Source: Cupriavidus sp. 2SB
GTDB taxonomy: Bacteria > Pseudomonadota > Gammaproteobacteria > Burkholderiales > Burkholderiaceae
Assembly: GCF_005503625.1 (NCBI RefSeq)
Contig: NZ_SCMX01000025.1
Location: 1 to 64,000 of the forward strand
Direction: 5' to 3'
Length of the DNA: 64,000 bases
The notes below the pieces were generated by a model, which was given only the letters and a program-made list of their open reading frames with translations, was not told the DNA's origin and did no database searches. The position numbers and the translations under genes are program-made. Below are positions 15,624-24,649 of this stretch, piece after piece (position 1 is the stretch's first letter; each line of letters begins with the position of its first letter).

Positions 15624-17249
15624 ATGTCTGCAAACAATCTGCATCCAAAAACCACTAATGAAACCGTTCTGAGCTACGCACCCGGCAGTGCCGAGCGCAA
15701 GGCGCTGATTGCCGAACTGGACGCGCAGCAGGCACACGTCCTCGAAATCCCCGCCGTGGTCAACGGTGAGCGCATCACCAGCGCCAGCCATACCGATGTG
15801 CGCGCCCCGCACGCCCATGCGCAGATGCTGGGCCAGGTCCACAACGCCGACACCCCCACCATCAACGCCGCGATCGATTCCGCCGTGGCTGCGCAGCGGG
15901 ACTGGGCCAACGCGTCGCTGGCCGAACGCTCGGCCGTGTTCCTCAAGGCCGCCGACCTGCTGGCTGGTCCGTGGCGCGCAAAGCTGAATGCCGCAACGAT
16001 GCTCGGCCAGGGCAAGACTTCCTATCAGGCCGAGATCGACTCCGCCTGCGAACTGATCGACTTCCTGCGCTTCAACGTGCAGTTCGCGCACGAGATCGCC
16101 AACGGCCAGCCGATCTCGTCGCCGGGCATGCGCAACCACCTCGAATACCGTCCGCTGGAAGGCTTCGTCTACGCCGTGACGCCGTTCAACTTCACGGCTA
16201 TTGGCGGCAACCTCGCCATCGCTCCGGCACTGATGGGCAACACCGTGCTCTGGAAGCCTGCGGCCACGGCCTCGCTGTCGAACTACCTGTTCATGGAATT
16301 GCTCGAAGCGGCGGGTCTGCCGAAAGGCGTTATCAACTTCGTGCCGGGCGATCCGGTGGCGGTCAGCGGCGCCGTGCTGGCGCGTCCGGAACTGGCTGGC
16401 ATCCACTTCACGGGCTCGACCGCCGTGTTCGACATGCTGTGGGGCGAAGTGGGCCGCAATGTGTCGCGCTATCGCAGCTATCCGCGTCTGGTTGGCGAAA
16501 CGGGCGGCAAGGATTTCGTGCTCGCGCACGCATCGGCCGATGCCGAAACGCTGGCCGTGGCCCTGCTGCGCGGCGCCTTCGAATACCAGGGCCAGAAGTG
16601 CAGCGCGGCATCGCGCGCCTACATTCCCGCGTCGCTGTGGCCAGAGGTCAAGGATCGACTGGCTGCGCTGGTCGACACCATCCGCATGGGCGACGTCACC
16701 GACTTCACCAACTTCATGGGCGCCGTGATCGATCGTCGTGCGTTCGACCGTATCGCCGGTCATCTACAACGCGCGGCCAGCGATAGCAACGTGAAGATCA
16801 TCACCGGCGGCAAGGCCGATGACAGCGTCGGTTACTTCATCGAGCCGACCGTGCTCGAAGTCAGCGATCCGCGCCACACGCTGATGGAAACCGAACTGTT
16901 CGGCCCGGTGCTGAGCGTCTATGTCTACGCGGACGAGCACTGGCCCGAAGTGCTGTCGCTGGTGAACGGCACCAGTCCTTACGCACTCACCGGCGCGGTG
17001 TTCGCCAGGGACCGCACAGCCGTCACACAGGCATCCGAAGCCCTGCGCTATGCCGCAGGCAACTTCTATATCAACGACAAGCCCACGGGCGCCGTGGTTG
17101 GCCAGCAGCCGTTTGGCGGCGCGCGCCGCAGCGGCACCAACGACAAGGCGGGCTCGCCGCTGAACCTGCTGCGCTGGGTTTCGCCGCGCACGGTCAAGGA
17201 AACGTTCGTGCCACCCGCCGACTACCGCTACCCGCATATGGCCGGCTAA
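15624..17249 (+). CDS. pruA: L-glutamate gamma-semialdehyde dehydrogenase (ALDH4-like)
   Basis: A 541-residue aldehyde dehydrogenase. Key residues are the catalytic Cys326 in GQKCSAASRA and the general base Glu292 in LVGETGGKDF. The segment RPLEGFVYAVTPFNFTAIGG is characteristic of the ALDH4/1-pyrroline-5-carboxylate dehydrogenase group, which oxidises glutamate semialdehyde to glutamate with NAD. It is a stand-alone enzyme, with no proline dehydrogenase domain as in PutA. It is the first gene of an operon with a Liv-type ABC transporter, suggesting the transported amino acid is degraded through glutamate semialdehyde (proline, ornithine or hydroxyproline-like). It could act on a related semialdehyde. 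Confidence 0.88.
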   Translation: MSANNLHPKTTNETVLSYAPGSAERKALIAELDAQQAHVLEIPAVVNGERITSASHTDVRAPHAHAQMLGQVHNADTPTINAAIDSAVAAQRDWANASLAERSAVFLKAADLLAGPWRAKLNAATMLGQGKTSYQAEIDSACELIDFLRFNVQFAHEIANGQPISSPGMRNHLEYRPLEGFVYAVTPFNFTAIGGNLAIAPALMGNTVLWKPAATASLSNYLFMELLEAAGLPKGVINFVPGDPVAVSGAVLARPELAGIHFTGSTAVFDMLWGEVGRNVSRYRSYPRLVGETGGKDFVLAHASADAETLAVALLRGAFEYQGQKCSAASRAYIPASLWPEVKDRLAALVDTIRMGDVTDFTNFMGAVIDRRAFDRIAGHLQRAASDSNVKIITGGKADDSVGYFIEPTVLEVSDPRHTLMETELFGPVLSVYVYADEHWPEVLSLVNGTSPYALTGAVFARDRTAVTQASEALRYAAGNFYINDKPTGAVVGQQPFGGARRSGTNDKAGSPLNLLRWVSPRTVKETFVPPADYRYPHMAG

Positions 17250-17312
17250 AGCCGGTACATCGAGAGATCGAGAGAGACAGTTTTCAAGCCACACCACCAC
17301 GGAGAAAAAGAG

Positions 17313-18521
17313 ATGAAGCGAGCCACCCTGCTGTCCGCCCTGGCGTTCAGCCTGACCACGTTTGCCGGCGCAGCCAGCGCGGCGATTTCCGGTGACGTCG
17401 TCAAGATCGGCGTGATGACCGATCTGTCCGGCGTGTATCTGGATTACGCCGGCAAGGGTTCCGTCGAAGCCGCCAAGATGGCTATCGAGGACTTTGGCAA
17501 TGGCCTGCCCGGCAAGAAGATCGAACTGGTTACCGCCGACCACCAGAACAAGGCCGACATCGGCAGCGCCAAGGCGCGCGAGTGGATCGACCGCGACGGC
17601 GTGGACACCATCGTCGACCTGCCGAATTCGTCGGTCGCGCTGGCCGTGTCGCGCATTGCATCGGAGAAGAAGCGCATCTCGCTGATCACGGGCGGCGCCA
17701 ATCTGCGCCATACCAACGAGGAATGCTCGCCGTACATCGTGCATTGGGTCTATGACACGTACGCGCTGGCCAACGTGGCCGGCAAGGCGATGGTCAAGCA
17801 GGGCCTAAAGAGCTGGTACTTCATGACGGCCGACTACGCCTTCGGCGCGTCGCTGGAAACCGCTACGGCTGACGTGGTCAAGGCATCGGGCGGCAGCGTG
17901 GTAGGTCAGGTCAAGCATCCGCTCAACGCCTCCGACTTCTCGTCGTTCGTGCTGCAAGCACAGGCATCGAAGGCGCAGGTCGTGGCTCTGGCCAATGGCG
18001 GCGGCGACACCATCAACGCCATCAAGGCCGCCAACGACTTCGGCCTGCCGAAGAACCAGACGCTGGTGGGTCTGCTGATGACCATCAGCGACGTGCACAG
18101 CCTGGGCCTGAAGCTGACGCAAGGCATGAAGATGACCGACGCGTGGTACTGGGACCTGAACCCGCAGACGCGCGAGTTCGGCACCCGCTTCTTCGCGCGC
18201 ATGAAGCGCATGCCGAACATGGTTCACGCTGGCACCTACTCCGCTGTGCTGAACTACCTGAAGGCCGTACAGGCCACGGGCAGCGATGATTCGGACACCG
18301 TCATGGCTGCGTTGAAGAAGGCCAAGATCAACGACGCCTTCGCCAAGAACGGCTATGTCCGCGCGGATGGCCGCATGGTGCACGACATGTACCTGATGGA
18401 AGTGAAGAAGCCCGCCGACTCCAAGACGCCGTGGGACTACCTGAAGCTGGTGGCCACCGTGCCGGGCGAGGAAGCCTTCCAGCCGCTGGCGCAATCGCGC
18501 TGCCCGTTGGTTAAAAAATAA
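17313..18521 (+). CDS. Liv-type ABC transporter substrate-binding protein
   Basis: A 402-residue periplasmic binding protein with a cleavable signal (MKRATLLSALAFSLTTFAGAASA) and the Peripla_BP_6 pattern: VKIGVMTDLSGVYLDYAGKG at the start, IELVTADHQNKADIGSAKAR and DTIVDLPNSSVALAVSRIA. It has a conserved C-terminal pair of Cys (NEECSPY and SRCPLVKK) that could form a disulphide. It delivers the ligand to the LivH/LivM permeases encoded downstream. The gap to the dehydrogenase is 63 bp; the gap to the ATPase gene is 81 bp and holds a hairpin repeat. The ligand is unknown, probably an amino acid. Confidence 0.9.
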   Translation: MKRATLLSALAFSLTTFAGAASAAISGDVVKIGVMTDLSGVYLDYAGKGSVEAAKMAIEDFGNGLPGKKIELVTADHQNKADIGSAKAREWIDRDGVDTIVDLPNSSVALAVSRIASEKKRISLITGGANLRHTNEECSPYIVHWVYDTYALANVAGKAMVKQGLKSWYFMTADYAFGASLETATADVVKASGGSVVGQVKHPLNASDFSSFVLQAQASKAQVVALANGGGDTINAIKAANDFGLPKNQTLVGLLMTISDVHSLGLKLTQGMKMTDAWYWDLNPQTREFGTRFFARMKRMPNMVHAGTYSAVLNYLKAVQATGSDDSDTVMAALKKAKINDAFAKNGYVRADGRMVHDMYLMEVKKPADSKTPWDYLKLVATVPGEEAFQPLAQSRCPLVKK

Positions 18522-18533
18522 CTCGGGGACGGT

Positions 18534-18561
18534 TCCCCTCTCCCGCAAGCGGGAGAGGGGA
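18534..18561. repeat. CCCTCTCCC hairpin repeat, single unit, inside operon
   Basis: TCCCCTCTCCCGC and GCGGGAGAGGGGA flank AA, then GAAAACC. It lies between the binding-protein gene and the ATPase genes of the same operon, a position where such hairpins can protect the 3' end of the upstream message and raise binding-protein levels. Confidence 0.8.
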
Positions 18562-18602
18562 GAAAACCAGCAGCGATTTCACGGCAAATTTTCTCGTATC
18601 AC

Positions 18603-19373
18603 ATGACAACCAACGTACTGGAAGTCCACAACCTCACGAAGTCCTTCAAAGGCTTCACGGCGGTCGACGGTGTGGACCTGCAAGTGCGTCGCGGCTCGAT
18701 CCATGCATTGATCGGGCCGAACGGCGCGGGCAAGACCACCTGCTTCAACCTGCTCACCAAGTTCCTGGAGCCCACCACGGGCACCATTCTTTTCAACGGC
18801 ATCGACATCACGCGCGAGAAGCCCGCACAGATTGCGCGGCGCGGCGTGATTCGCTCGTTCCAGATTTCCGCCGTGTTCCCGCACCTGACCGTGCGCGAGA
18901 ACGTGCGCATTGGTCTGCAACGCCAGCTTGGCACCGCGTTCCAGTTCTGGCGCAGTGAACGTTCGCTCGATGTGCTCGATGCACGTGCGATGGACTTGCT
19001 CGATCAGGTGGGCCTGACCGAGTTCGCCGAGACCGTCACCGTCAACCTGCCTTACGGCCGCAAGCGCGCGCTGGAGATCGCCACGACGCTCGCAATGGAA
19101 CCCGAGCTGATGCTGCTCGACGAGCCGACGCAGGGCATGGGCCACGAGGACGTGGATCGCGTGACGCAACTGATCAAGAAGGTATCGGCTGGCCGCACCA
19201 TCCTGATGGTGGAACACAACATGAACGTGGTCTCGTCGATTGCCGACAAGATCACGGTGCTGCAACGTGGCGCGATTCTGGCCGAAGGTCCGTACGCCGA
19301 AGTGTCGAAAGACCCGCGCGTGATGGAAGCCTACATGGGCACCGCCGACGCCGAACTGCAGGGAGCGCACTGA
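18603..19373 (+). CDS. Liv-type ABC transporter ATP-binding protein (LivG-like)
   Basis: A 256-residue ABC ATPase. Walker A is GPNGAGKTT, the Q-loop is RSFQISAVFP, the signature region is LPYGRKRALEIA (the LivG form of LSGGQ), Walker B is LMLLDEPTQGM and the switch histidine is in MVEHNMN. It forms a heterodimer with the next ATPase to power the permease pair. It is separated from the next gene by only 1 nt. Confidence 0.92.
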   Translation: MTTNVLEVHNLTKSFKGFTAVDGVDLQVRRGSIHALIGPNGAGKTTCFNLLTKFLEPTTGTILFNGIDITREKPAQIARRGVIRSFQISAVFPHLTVRENVRIGLQRQLGTAFQFWRSERSLDVLDARAMDLLDQVGLTEFAETVTVNLPYGRKRALEIATTLAMEPELMLLDEPTQGMGHEDVDRVTQLIKKVSAGRTILMVEHNMNVVSSIADKITVLQRGAILAEGPYAEVSKDPRVMEAYMGTADAELQGAH

Positions 19374-19374
19374 T

Positions 19375-20100
19375 ATGTCCACGAACGCATCCAACGTTCC
19401 CGCTCTCGAAATCAAGGACCTGCACGCCTGGTACGGCGAATCGCACATCCTGCATGGTGTGGACCTCACTGTGAATCGTGGCGAAGTGGTAACGCTGCTG
19501 GGCCGCAATGGCGCAGGCCGTACCACCACCATGCGCGCGATCATGGGCCTGACCGGCGCACGCAAGGGATCGATCAAGGTCGATGGCAAGGAAACCATCA
19601 ACCTGCCCACGCACAAGATTGCGCACTACGGCATTGGTTACTGCCCCGAAGAGCGCGCGATCTTCTCGTCGCTCTCGTGCGAAGAGAACCTGCTGCTGCC
19701 GCCGGTACTGAAAGGATCCAGCCAGGGCATGAGCGAGGCCGAGATCTACGAGATGTTCCCGAACCTGAAGGAACGCAAGCAGAGCCAGGGCACGCGTCTT
19801 TCTGGCGGCGAGCAACAGATGCTGGCCGTCGGCCGCATCCTGCGCACTGGTGCGAACCTGCTGCTGCTCGATGAAATCTCGGAAGGGCTGGCACCGGTCA
19901 TCGTGCAGGCACTGGCGCGCATGATCCTGATGCTCAAGAAGAAGGGCTACACGGTGGTGATGGTAGAGCAGAACTTCCGCTTTGCCGCACCGCTGGCAGA
20001 TCGCTTCTACGTGATGGAGCACGGCGCGATAGTCGAGCGCTTTGCCGCGAACGAGCTGCAGGCCAAGATGCCGGTGCTCAATGAACTGCTAGGCGTGTAG
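19375..20100 (+). CDS. Liv-type ABC transporter ATP-binding protein (LivF-like)
   Basis: A 241-residue ABC ATPase of the LivF type. It has a normal signature (LSGGEQQMLAVGR), Walker B (LLLLDEISEGLAP) and a switch histidine replaced by Q in MVEQNFR, as usual in LivF. Walker A reads GRNGAGRTTT: the phosphate-binding lysine is arginine (R49). The rest of the protein is intact, so this looks like a natural variant of the subfamily and not decay. It pairs with the LivG-like protein encoded directly upstream. Confidence 0.92.
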   Translation: MSTNASNVPALEIKDLHAWYGESHILHGVDLTVNRGEVVTLLGRNGAGRTTTMRAIMGLTGARKGSIKVDGKETINLPTHKIAHYGIGYCPEERAIFSSLSCEENLLLPPVLKGSSQGMSEAEIYEMFPNLKERKQSQGTRLSGGEQQMLAVGRILRTGANLLLLDEISEGLAPVIVQALARMILMLKKKGYTVVMVEQNFRFAAPLADRFYVMEHGAIVERFAANELQAKMPVLNELLGV

Positions 20101-20123
20101 ACAGGAAAGGGATAACGCATTTC

Positions 20124-21011
20124 ATGACATTCGATATTGGAATTCCCCTGCCCGCGCTGCTCTCGCAGTTGCTGCTCGGGCTCGTCAACGGCGCGTTCTA
20201 CGCGATGCTGAGTCTTGGCCTCGCTGTGATCTTCGGCCTGCTCAACGTGATCAACTTCGCGCACGGCGCACTGTTCATGCTGGGTGCCGTGCTGGCGTGG
20301 GCCGGCATGGAATACGCCGGGCTCAACTACTGGGTCATGCTGGCGCTGTCGCCGCTGCTGGCCGGTGCACTCGGCGTCATCATCGAGAAGACACTGCTGC
20401 GCTGGATCTACAAGCTCGATCACATCTACGGCCTACTGCTCACCCTCGGTATCACGCTGGTGATCGAAGGTGTGCTGCGTTCGATCTATGGCGTGTCCGG
20501 CCTGCCCTACTCGCCGCCCGAACTGCTGCAAGGCGCGACGGACCTCGGCTTCATGATGCTGCCGAACTACCGTGCCTGGGTGGTGGTGGCATCGCTGGTG
20601 GTGTGCATCGCCACCTGGTACACGATTGAAAAGACCAAGCTCGGCGCCTACCTGCGCGCCGGCACGGAGAACCCGAAGATCGTGGAAGCCTTCGGCGTCA
20701 ACGTGCCGTTGATGGTCACGCTGACCTACGGTTTCGGCGTGGCGCTGGCCGCGTTTGCCGGTGTGCTCGCCGCACCGGTGATCCAGGTGTCGCCGCTGAT
20801 GGGTCAGAACCTGATCATCGTCGTCTTCGCCGTGGTAGTGATTGGCGGCATGGGATCGATCATGGGTTCGATCCTCACCGGCCTGGGGCTGGGCGTGATC
20901 GAGGGCCTGACCAAGGTGTTCTATCCGGAAGCGTCGTCGACCGTGGTGTTCTTCATCATGGTGATCGTGTTGCTGCTGCGTCCCGCAGGTCTGTTCGGGA
21001 AGGAAAAATGA
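20124..21011 (+). CDS. Liv-type ABC transporter permease (LivH-like)
   Basis: A 295-residue inner membrane permease with about eight hydrophobic segments. Family motifs are LVNGAFYAMLSLGLAVIFGL followed by INFAHGALFMLGAV, and the late loop FAVVVIGGMGSIMGSI, which contacts the ATPase. Its stop codon overlaps the ATG of the LivM-like gene by 4 nt. Confidence 0.92.
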   Translation: MTFDIGIPLPALLSQLLLGLVNGAFYAMLSLGLAVIFGLLNVINFAHGALFMLGAVLAWAGMEYAGLNYWVMLALSPLLAGALGVIIEKTLLRWIYKLDHIYGLLLTLGITLVIEGVLRSIYGVSGLPYSPPELLQGATDLGFMMLPNYRAWVVVASLVVCIATWYTIEKTKLGAYLRAGTENPKIVEAFGVNVPLMVTLTYGFGVALAAFAGVLAAPVIQVSPLMGQNLIIVVFAVVVIGGMGSIMGSILTGLGLGVIEGLTKVFYPEASSTVVFFIMVIVLLLRPAGLFGKEK

Positions 21012-22054
21012 TGCTGCAAAACCAAAATCGCCGCGGCCAGTTCGCGGTCTATGGCGTGGCACTGCTGGCCGTGCTGCTGGCGCCTGCGCTGGGCGTCTAT
21101 CCGGTCTTCGTGCTCAAGGTGCTCTGCTTCGCGCTGTTCGCCTGCGCATTCAACTTGCTGATTGGCTATACCGGGCTGCTGTCGTTCGGTCATGCCGCAT
21201 TCTTCGGCGGCGCGGGCTATGTGGCCGGGCACGCCATGAAGGAATGGGGCCTCACGCCCGAACTCGGTCTGCTGGCGGGCATGGCGTTTGCCGCGCTCGG
21301 CGGCTGGGCGATGGGCGCGCTGGCGATTCGTCGTCAGGGCATCTACTTCTCGATGATCACGCTTGCGCTCGCGCAGATGCTTTACTTCTTCTGCCTGCAA
21401 GCACCGTTCACGGGAGGCGAGGACGGCATTCAGGGAATCCCGCGCGGCAAGCTGCTCGGCTTCCTGCCGCTCGACAGCGACCTGACGCTGTATTACGTGG
21501 TGCTGGCCATCGTGGTGGTAGCGTTCGCACTGATCGTGCGTACGATCCATTCGCCGTTCGGGCAGATCCTGAAGGCGATCAAGGAAAACGAGCCGCGTGC
21601 GGTGTCGCTGGGCTATGACGTGGATCGCTTCAAGCTGCTGGCATTCGTGCTCTCAGCCGCGCTGTCCGGTCTGGCTGGTTCGCTGAAAGCGCTCGTGCTG
21701 GGCTTCGAGACACTGACCGATGTGCACTGGTCGATGTCGGGTGCGGTGATCCTGATGACGCTGGTCGGCGGCCTCGGCACGCTGACTGGCCCCATCGTCG
21801 GCGCATTGGTTGTGATCGCGCTGGAGAACAAGCTTGGCGATCTCGGCATGTTCCTCGCCAATGCGACTGGCGTGGCGTGGTTCAACACGCTGGGCGAATC
21901 GGTGACGATGGTCACTGGCATCATCTTCGTGATCTGCGTGCTGACATTCCGGCGCGGCATCGTCGGCGAGATCATCGTCGTGGCAGACCAGTGGCGGGCG
22001 CGGCGCAAGACGGCCACCGCGCCGCTGGGCTCACATCTCGTCGATCGCGGTTGA
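21008..22054 (+). CDS. Liv-type ABC transporter permease (LivM-like)
   Basis: A 348-residue permease, last gene of the operon. Motifs include NLLIGYTGLLSFGHAAFFGG, GIYFSMITLALAQMLYF and the ATPase-coupling loop LIVRTIHSPFGQILKAIKEN. The C-terminus is a basic cytosolic tail. Its 3' end overlaps the convergent flavin reductase gene by 24 nt, so the two transcripts are antisense at their ends. Confidence 0.92.
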   Translation: MMLQNQNRRGQFAVYGVALLAVLLAPALGVYPVFVLKVLCFALFACAFNLLIGYTGLLSFGHAAFFGGAGYVAGHAMKEWGLTPELGLLAGMAFAALGGWAMGALAIRRQGIYFSMITLALAQMLYFFCLQAPFTGGEDGIQGIPRGKLLGFLPLDSDLTLYYVVLAIVVVAFALIVRTIHSPFGQILKAIKENEPRAVSLGYDVDRFKLLAFVLSAALSGLAGSLKALVLGFETLTDVHWSMSGAVILMTLVGGLGTLTGPIVGALVVIALENKLGDLGMFLANATGVAWFNTLGESVTMVTGIIFVICVLTFRRGIVGEIIVVADQWRARRKTATAPLGSHLVDRG

Positions 22055-22666
22055 TGCGGTAACCGCGCCGGCATCCTTCTCCAGCGAGAAGCGGTCACGC
22101 GTGGTCACGTAGAAGCTGGCGCCGAAGCGGCCTACAGGAAAGTACTCCTGCAGCCGCACGCGCCAGCGCTCCGTATCGATCAACCCATCGCGTGCATGCA
22201 GACGCAGCACGCGACCGATGAAGATCTGGCGGCTTTCTGTCTCCAGCGTTTCCCAAAGATTGCATTCGAAGGCCACGGGCGCTTCCGCGATACGGGGCGG
22301 GGCCACCTGCGTGCACGGCGCGGGCGTCAGGCCCACGTGTGCGAGCTCGCTCACGTTAGGCGGCAAACGCTCGCCGCATCGATGCATCTTCTCGACCATC
22401 GCTTCATCGCCGAGGTGTACGACAAACTCGCCAGTCCGCACAATGTTGGCGGCGGTATCTTTCAACGCGCCGTCGTCAAGACGGTTCACGCTGATCATGA
22501 CGATAGGAGGCTCTTCGCCCAGCATGTTGAACATCGAGAACGGCGCGGCGTTGGCGGTGCCGTCGGGACCCAGCGTGGTGACGAGTGCGATGGGACGCGG
22601 CACGATCAGGCTGGCCATGAGCTTGTAGCGCTGATACTCGGTGATCGCGCTGAAATCGATTTCCAT
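22031..22666 (-). CDS. Flavin reductase family protein
   Basis: A 211-residue FMN-binding split-barrel protein. The N-terminal SLIVPRPIALVTTLGPDGTA and FSMFNMLGEEPPIVMISVNR segments are the flavin reductase-like hallmark (FMN contacts). Family members supply reduced flavin to monooxygenases or act as stand-alone FMN proteins. The ATG at 22666 is chosen over a longer frame that invades the GntR gene. It is the third gene of a leftward operon after deacetylase and gntR (13-nt gap). The true substrate is unknown. Confidence 0.88.
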   Translation of the reverse strand: MEIDFSAITEYQRYKLMASLIVPRPIALVTTLGPDGTANAAPFSMFNMLGEEPPIVMISVNRLDDGALKDTAANIVRTGEFVVHLGDEAMVEKMHRCGERLPPNVSELAHVGLTPAPCTQVAPPRIAEAPVAFECNLWETLETESRQIFIGRVLRLHARDGLIDTERWRVRLQEYFPVGRFGASFYVTTRDRFSLEKDAGAVTASTAIDEM

Positions 22667-22679
22667 ACTCTTCCTTTGT

Positions 22680-23414
22680 TCAGGGCTGCGGCAGCCCAAG
22701 CATCTGCGCCAGGCTCTTCTCGCCCGACATGCGCGAGGTTTCGATCCGCTGTTCCAGTTCGCGCAGGTGCGCTTCCATCCGGGCCACGGCGCCTTCCGCA
22801 TCGCGTGCTTCGATGCACGCCACGATGGCCGCATGCTCGTCGTGCTCGCACGGTGCATGGCCCGGCGGCTCGTACAGCCCCACGATCAGCGAGCAGCGCG
22901 AGACCAGTTCGGTCAGGTAGCGTTGCAGCACTGCGTTGCGGGCCAGCGCGGCAATGCGCAGGTGAAAGCCGCTGGCCAGCCGCGCCCACGACGGCTGATC
23001 GAAGCGATGCATCGCATCGTGTTCGTCTGCAAGCTGGCGACGCAGTTCGCGCAGGTCATCCTCCGTCACGCGTTCCACCGCCAGTTCCACAAGCACACGC
23101 TCCATGGCGCGGCGCGCCTCGAAAATCTGGCTCGTTTCCTCGGGCGTGGGTTCGGCAATCACGGCGCCCTTGTTGGGACGCAGTGCGACGATGCCATCAT
23201 GCGCGAGCTTTTCCAGCACACGTCGCACCACGGCGCGGCCCACGCCGAACAGGCTGCATAGCTCGGGCTCGGGCAGCTTGGTGCCGGGCGTCAGCCGATG
23301 ATTGAGTACGCCATCGAAAATGGCCTGGTAGATGCGCGTGTCGGCGTCCGCAGGCTCGATGGCCTCGGGCGCTTCGGTAGCGGGGGCGGGCTTCCGTGCA
23401 GCTTTGTTTGACAT
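22680..23414 (-). CDS. GntR-family regulator, FCD subfamily
   Basis: A 244-residue regulator. The N-terminal winged helix (about residues 30-100) includes LPEPELCSLFGVGRAVVRRV, followed by LEKLAHDGIVALRPNKGAVI. The FCD helical domain (about 110-230) has RRAMERVLVELAVERV, DEHDAMHRFDQ, FHLRIAALARN and DEHAAIVACIEARD, including the expected metal ligands. It lies between the deacetylase and flavin reductase genes on the same strand (31-nt and 13-nt gaps), so it likely regulates its own operon and perhaps the divergent transporter. Confidence 0.88.
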   Translation of the reverse strand: MSNKAARKPAPATEAPEAIEPADADTRIYQAIFDGVLNHRLTPGTKLPEPELCSLFGVGRAVVRRVLEKLAHDGIVALRPNKGAVIAEPTPEETSQIFEARRAMERVLVELAVERVTEDDLRELRRQLADEHDAMHRFDQPSWARLASGFHLRIAALARNAVLQRYLTELVSRCSLIVGLYEPPGHAPCEHDEHAAIVACIEARDAEGAVARMEAHLRELEQRIETSRMSGEKSLAQMLGLPQP

Positions 23415-23445
23415 GACGTCGGTCAGGGAAACGATGGCCATGATG

Positions 23446-24411
23446 TTAGCGCGAAGCCGTTTTCGCAACCTGCTCCATCGCGTCGCAGATCGCGCCGGGC
23501 GTGGTCATCCACACATCGCCATGCGAGCGCCGCGCGGCGATATGCGCCAGTGCGCGCCGCAGGTGGCGCAGCCGGTACGGCTGGCCCACGAGATACGGAT
23601 GCAGCGCAATGCCCATCACCAGCGGCTGGGGATGCTGCGGATGATTGGCCTGCTGCAGCATCTCGTCGAACTGGTCGATGATCATATCGGCAAACGCCGC
23701 GCCGTCGAGCTGGCGACCGATGATCATCGGGATATCGTTCAGTTCCTGCGGATACGGGATCGACCAGATTGCGCCGCCGTCGCGCGTCTGCATCGGCACC
23801 GGGCGGTCATCGTGTGCCCAGTTCAGCGTGTAGCGGTAACCGGCTTCGGCCAGCAGATCCGGCGTGGCCATCGTCTCGGAGATCCATGGCGACAGCCAGC
23901 CCGTCGGGGCGCGACCGCTGTGCGACTGGATACGGTCGCGGCAATTTTCGATCAGTGCGCGCTCCCCTGCCTCATCGAATTCGCTCTGCCGATGCGCATT
24001 GGTATGACCATGGCCGATCAGTTCGTCTCCACGTTCCAGACAGGCGTCGAGCAGTTCCGGGCAGTGATCGTAGAGCGCGGTGTTCAGGATCACGCCGGCA
24101 GGCATCTCCAACTGATCGAACAACTCCAGGCAACGCCATGCGCCCACGCGATTGCCATACTCGCGCCAGCTGTAGTTCAGCACGTCAGGCTGCGGCGATA
24201 CGGGGCCGAGGTTCGCACCCAACCCCTCGCCAAACGCGAAGTGCTCGATATTGAAGCCCAGATAGACGGCCAGCCGTGCGCCATTCGGCCAGCGGAAGTG
24301 ATCGACATCGATGATGGGCCGATACGGAAAGCGGCCATGGTGGCGCAGCGGACCGAACGTGGGCGTCGCAGCCGCCTGCGCGGCAGCCAGCGGACTCGGA
24401 TTGAGGGTCAT
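23446..24411 (-). CDS. Polysaccharide deacetylase family protein
   Basis: A 321-residue NodB-homology (CE4-like) protein. Visible landmarks are a start FPYRPIIDVDHFRWPNGARL, the central GNRVGAWRCLELFDQL, HGHTNAHRQS in place of the usual His-x3-His metal motif, and GWLSPWISETMATPDLLAEA. It is closest in style to the cytosolic PuuE/allantoinase-like deacetylases that act on small amide compounds, because there is no signal peptide. With gntR and flavin reductase it forms a leftward operon divergent from the second transporter, so it may act on the imported compound. Substrate unknown. Confidence 0.85.
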   Translation of the reverse strand: MTLNPSPLAAAQAAATPTFGPLRHHGRFPYRPIIDVDHFRWPNGARLAVYLGFNIEHFAFGEGLGANLGPVSPQPDVLNYSWREYGNRVGAWRCLELFDQLEMPAGVILNTALYDHCPELLDACLERGDELIGHGHTNAHRQSEFDEAGERALIENCRDRIQSHSGRAPTGWLSPWISETMATPDLLAEAGYRYTLNWAHDDRPVPMQTRDGGAIWSIPYPQELNDIPMIIGRQLDGAAFADMIIDQFDEMLQQANHPQHPQPLVMGIALHPYLVGQPYRLRHLRRALAHIAARRSHGDVWMTTPGAICDAMEQVAKTASR

Positions 24412-24454
24412 GAACGTTGCCTTTCTTCTGGTTGGTGCATCCGCCGGGTCCGTA

Positions 24455-24471
24455 CGCACCGCCTTCGTGCG
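24455..24471. promoter_or_regulatory. NtrC-like binding site
   Basis: CGCAC-N7-GTGCG is a perfect inverted repeat that matches the GCAC-N7-GTGC core of the NtrC consensus. It lies about 135 bp upstream of the sigma-54-like promoter of the second transporter operon, the usual distance for an enhancer. A further half-site GGTGCA occurs at 24434. Confidence 0.5.
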
Positions 24472-24591
24472 TGGCGCCCCGTTTGTGATCGTATGCACTG
24501 ATCGATACCAATCGTTCGCAAATTGCGGGCCAGATCGTCAACGCTTGGGAATCCGTTATGTCGCGGACCTTGGGGTGGATTTGTCAACGCC

Positions 24592-24607
24592 GTGGCATGG
24601 CTCTTGC
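24592..24607 (+). promoter_or_regulatory. Sigma-54 (-24/-12) promoter of transporter operon
   Basis: TGGCATGGCTCTTGCA fits the RpoN consensus with GG at 24593-24594 and GC at 24605-24606, exactly 10 bp between them. Transcription would start near 24618, 32 bp before the binding-protein ATG. Confidence 0.6.
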
Positions 24608-24649
24608 AAGCCCACCCGGCGAATCCCATCCAACCCCCGGAGATCTGCC

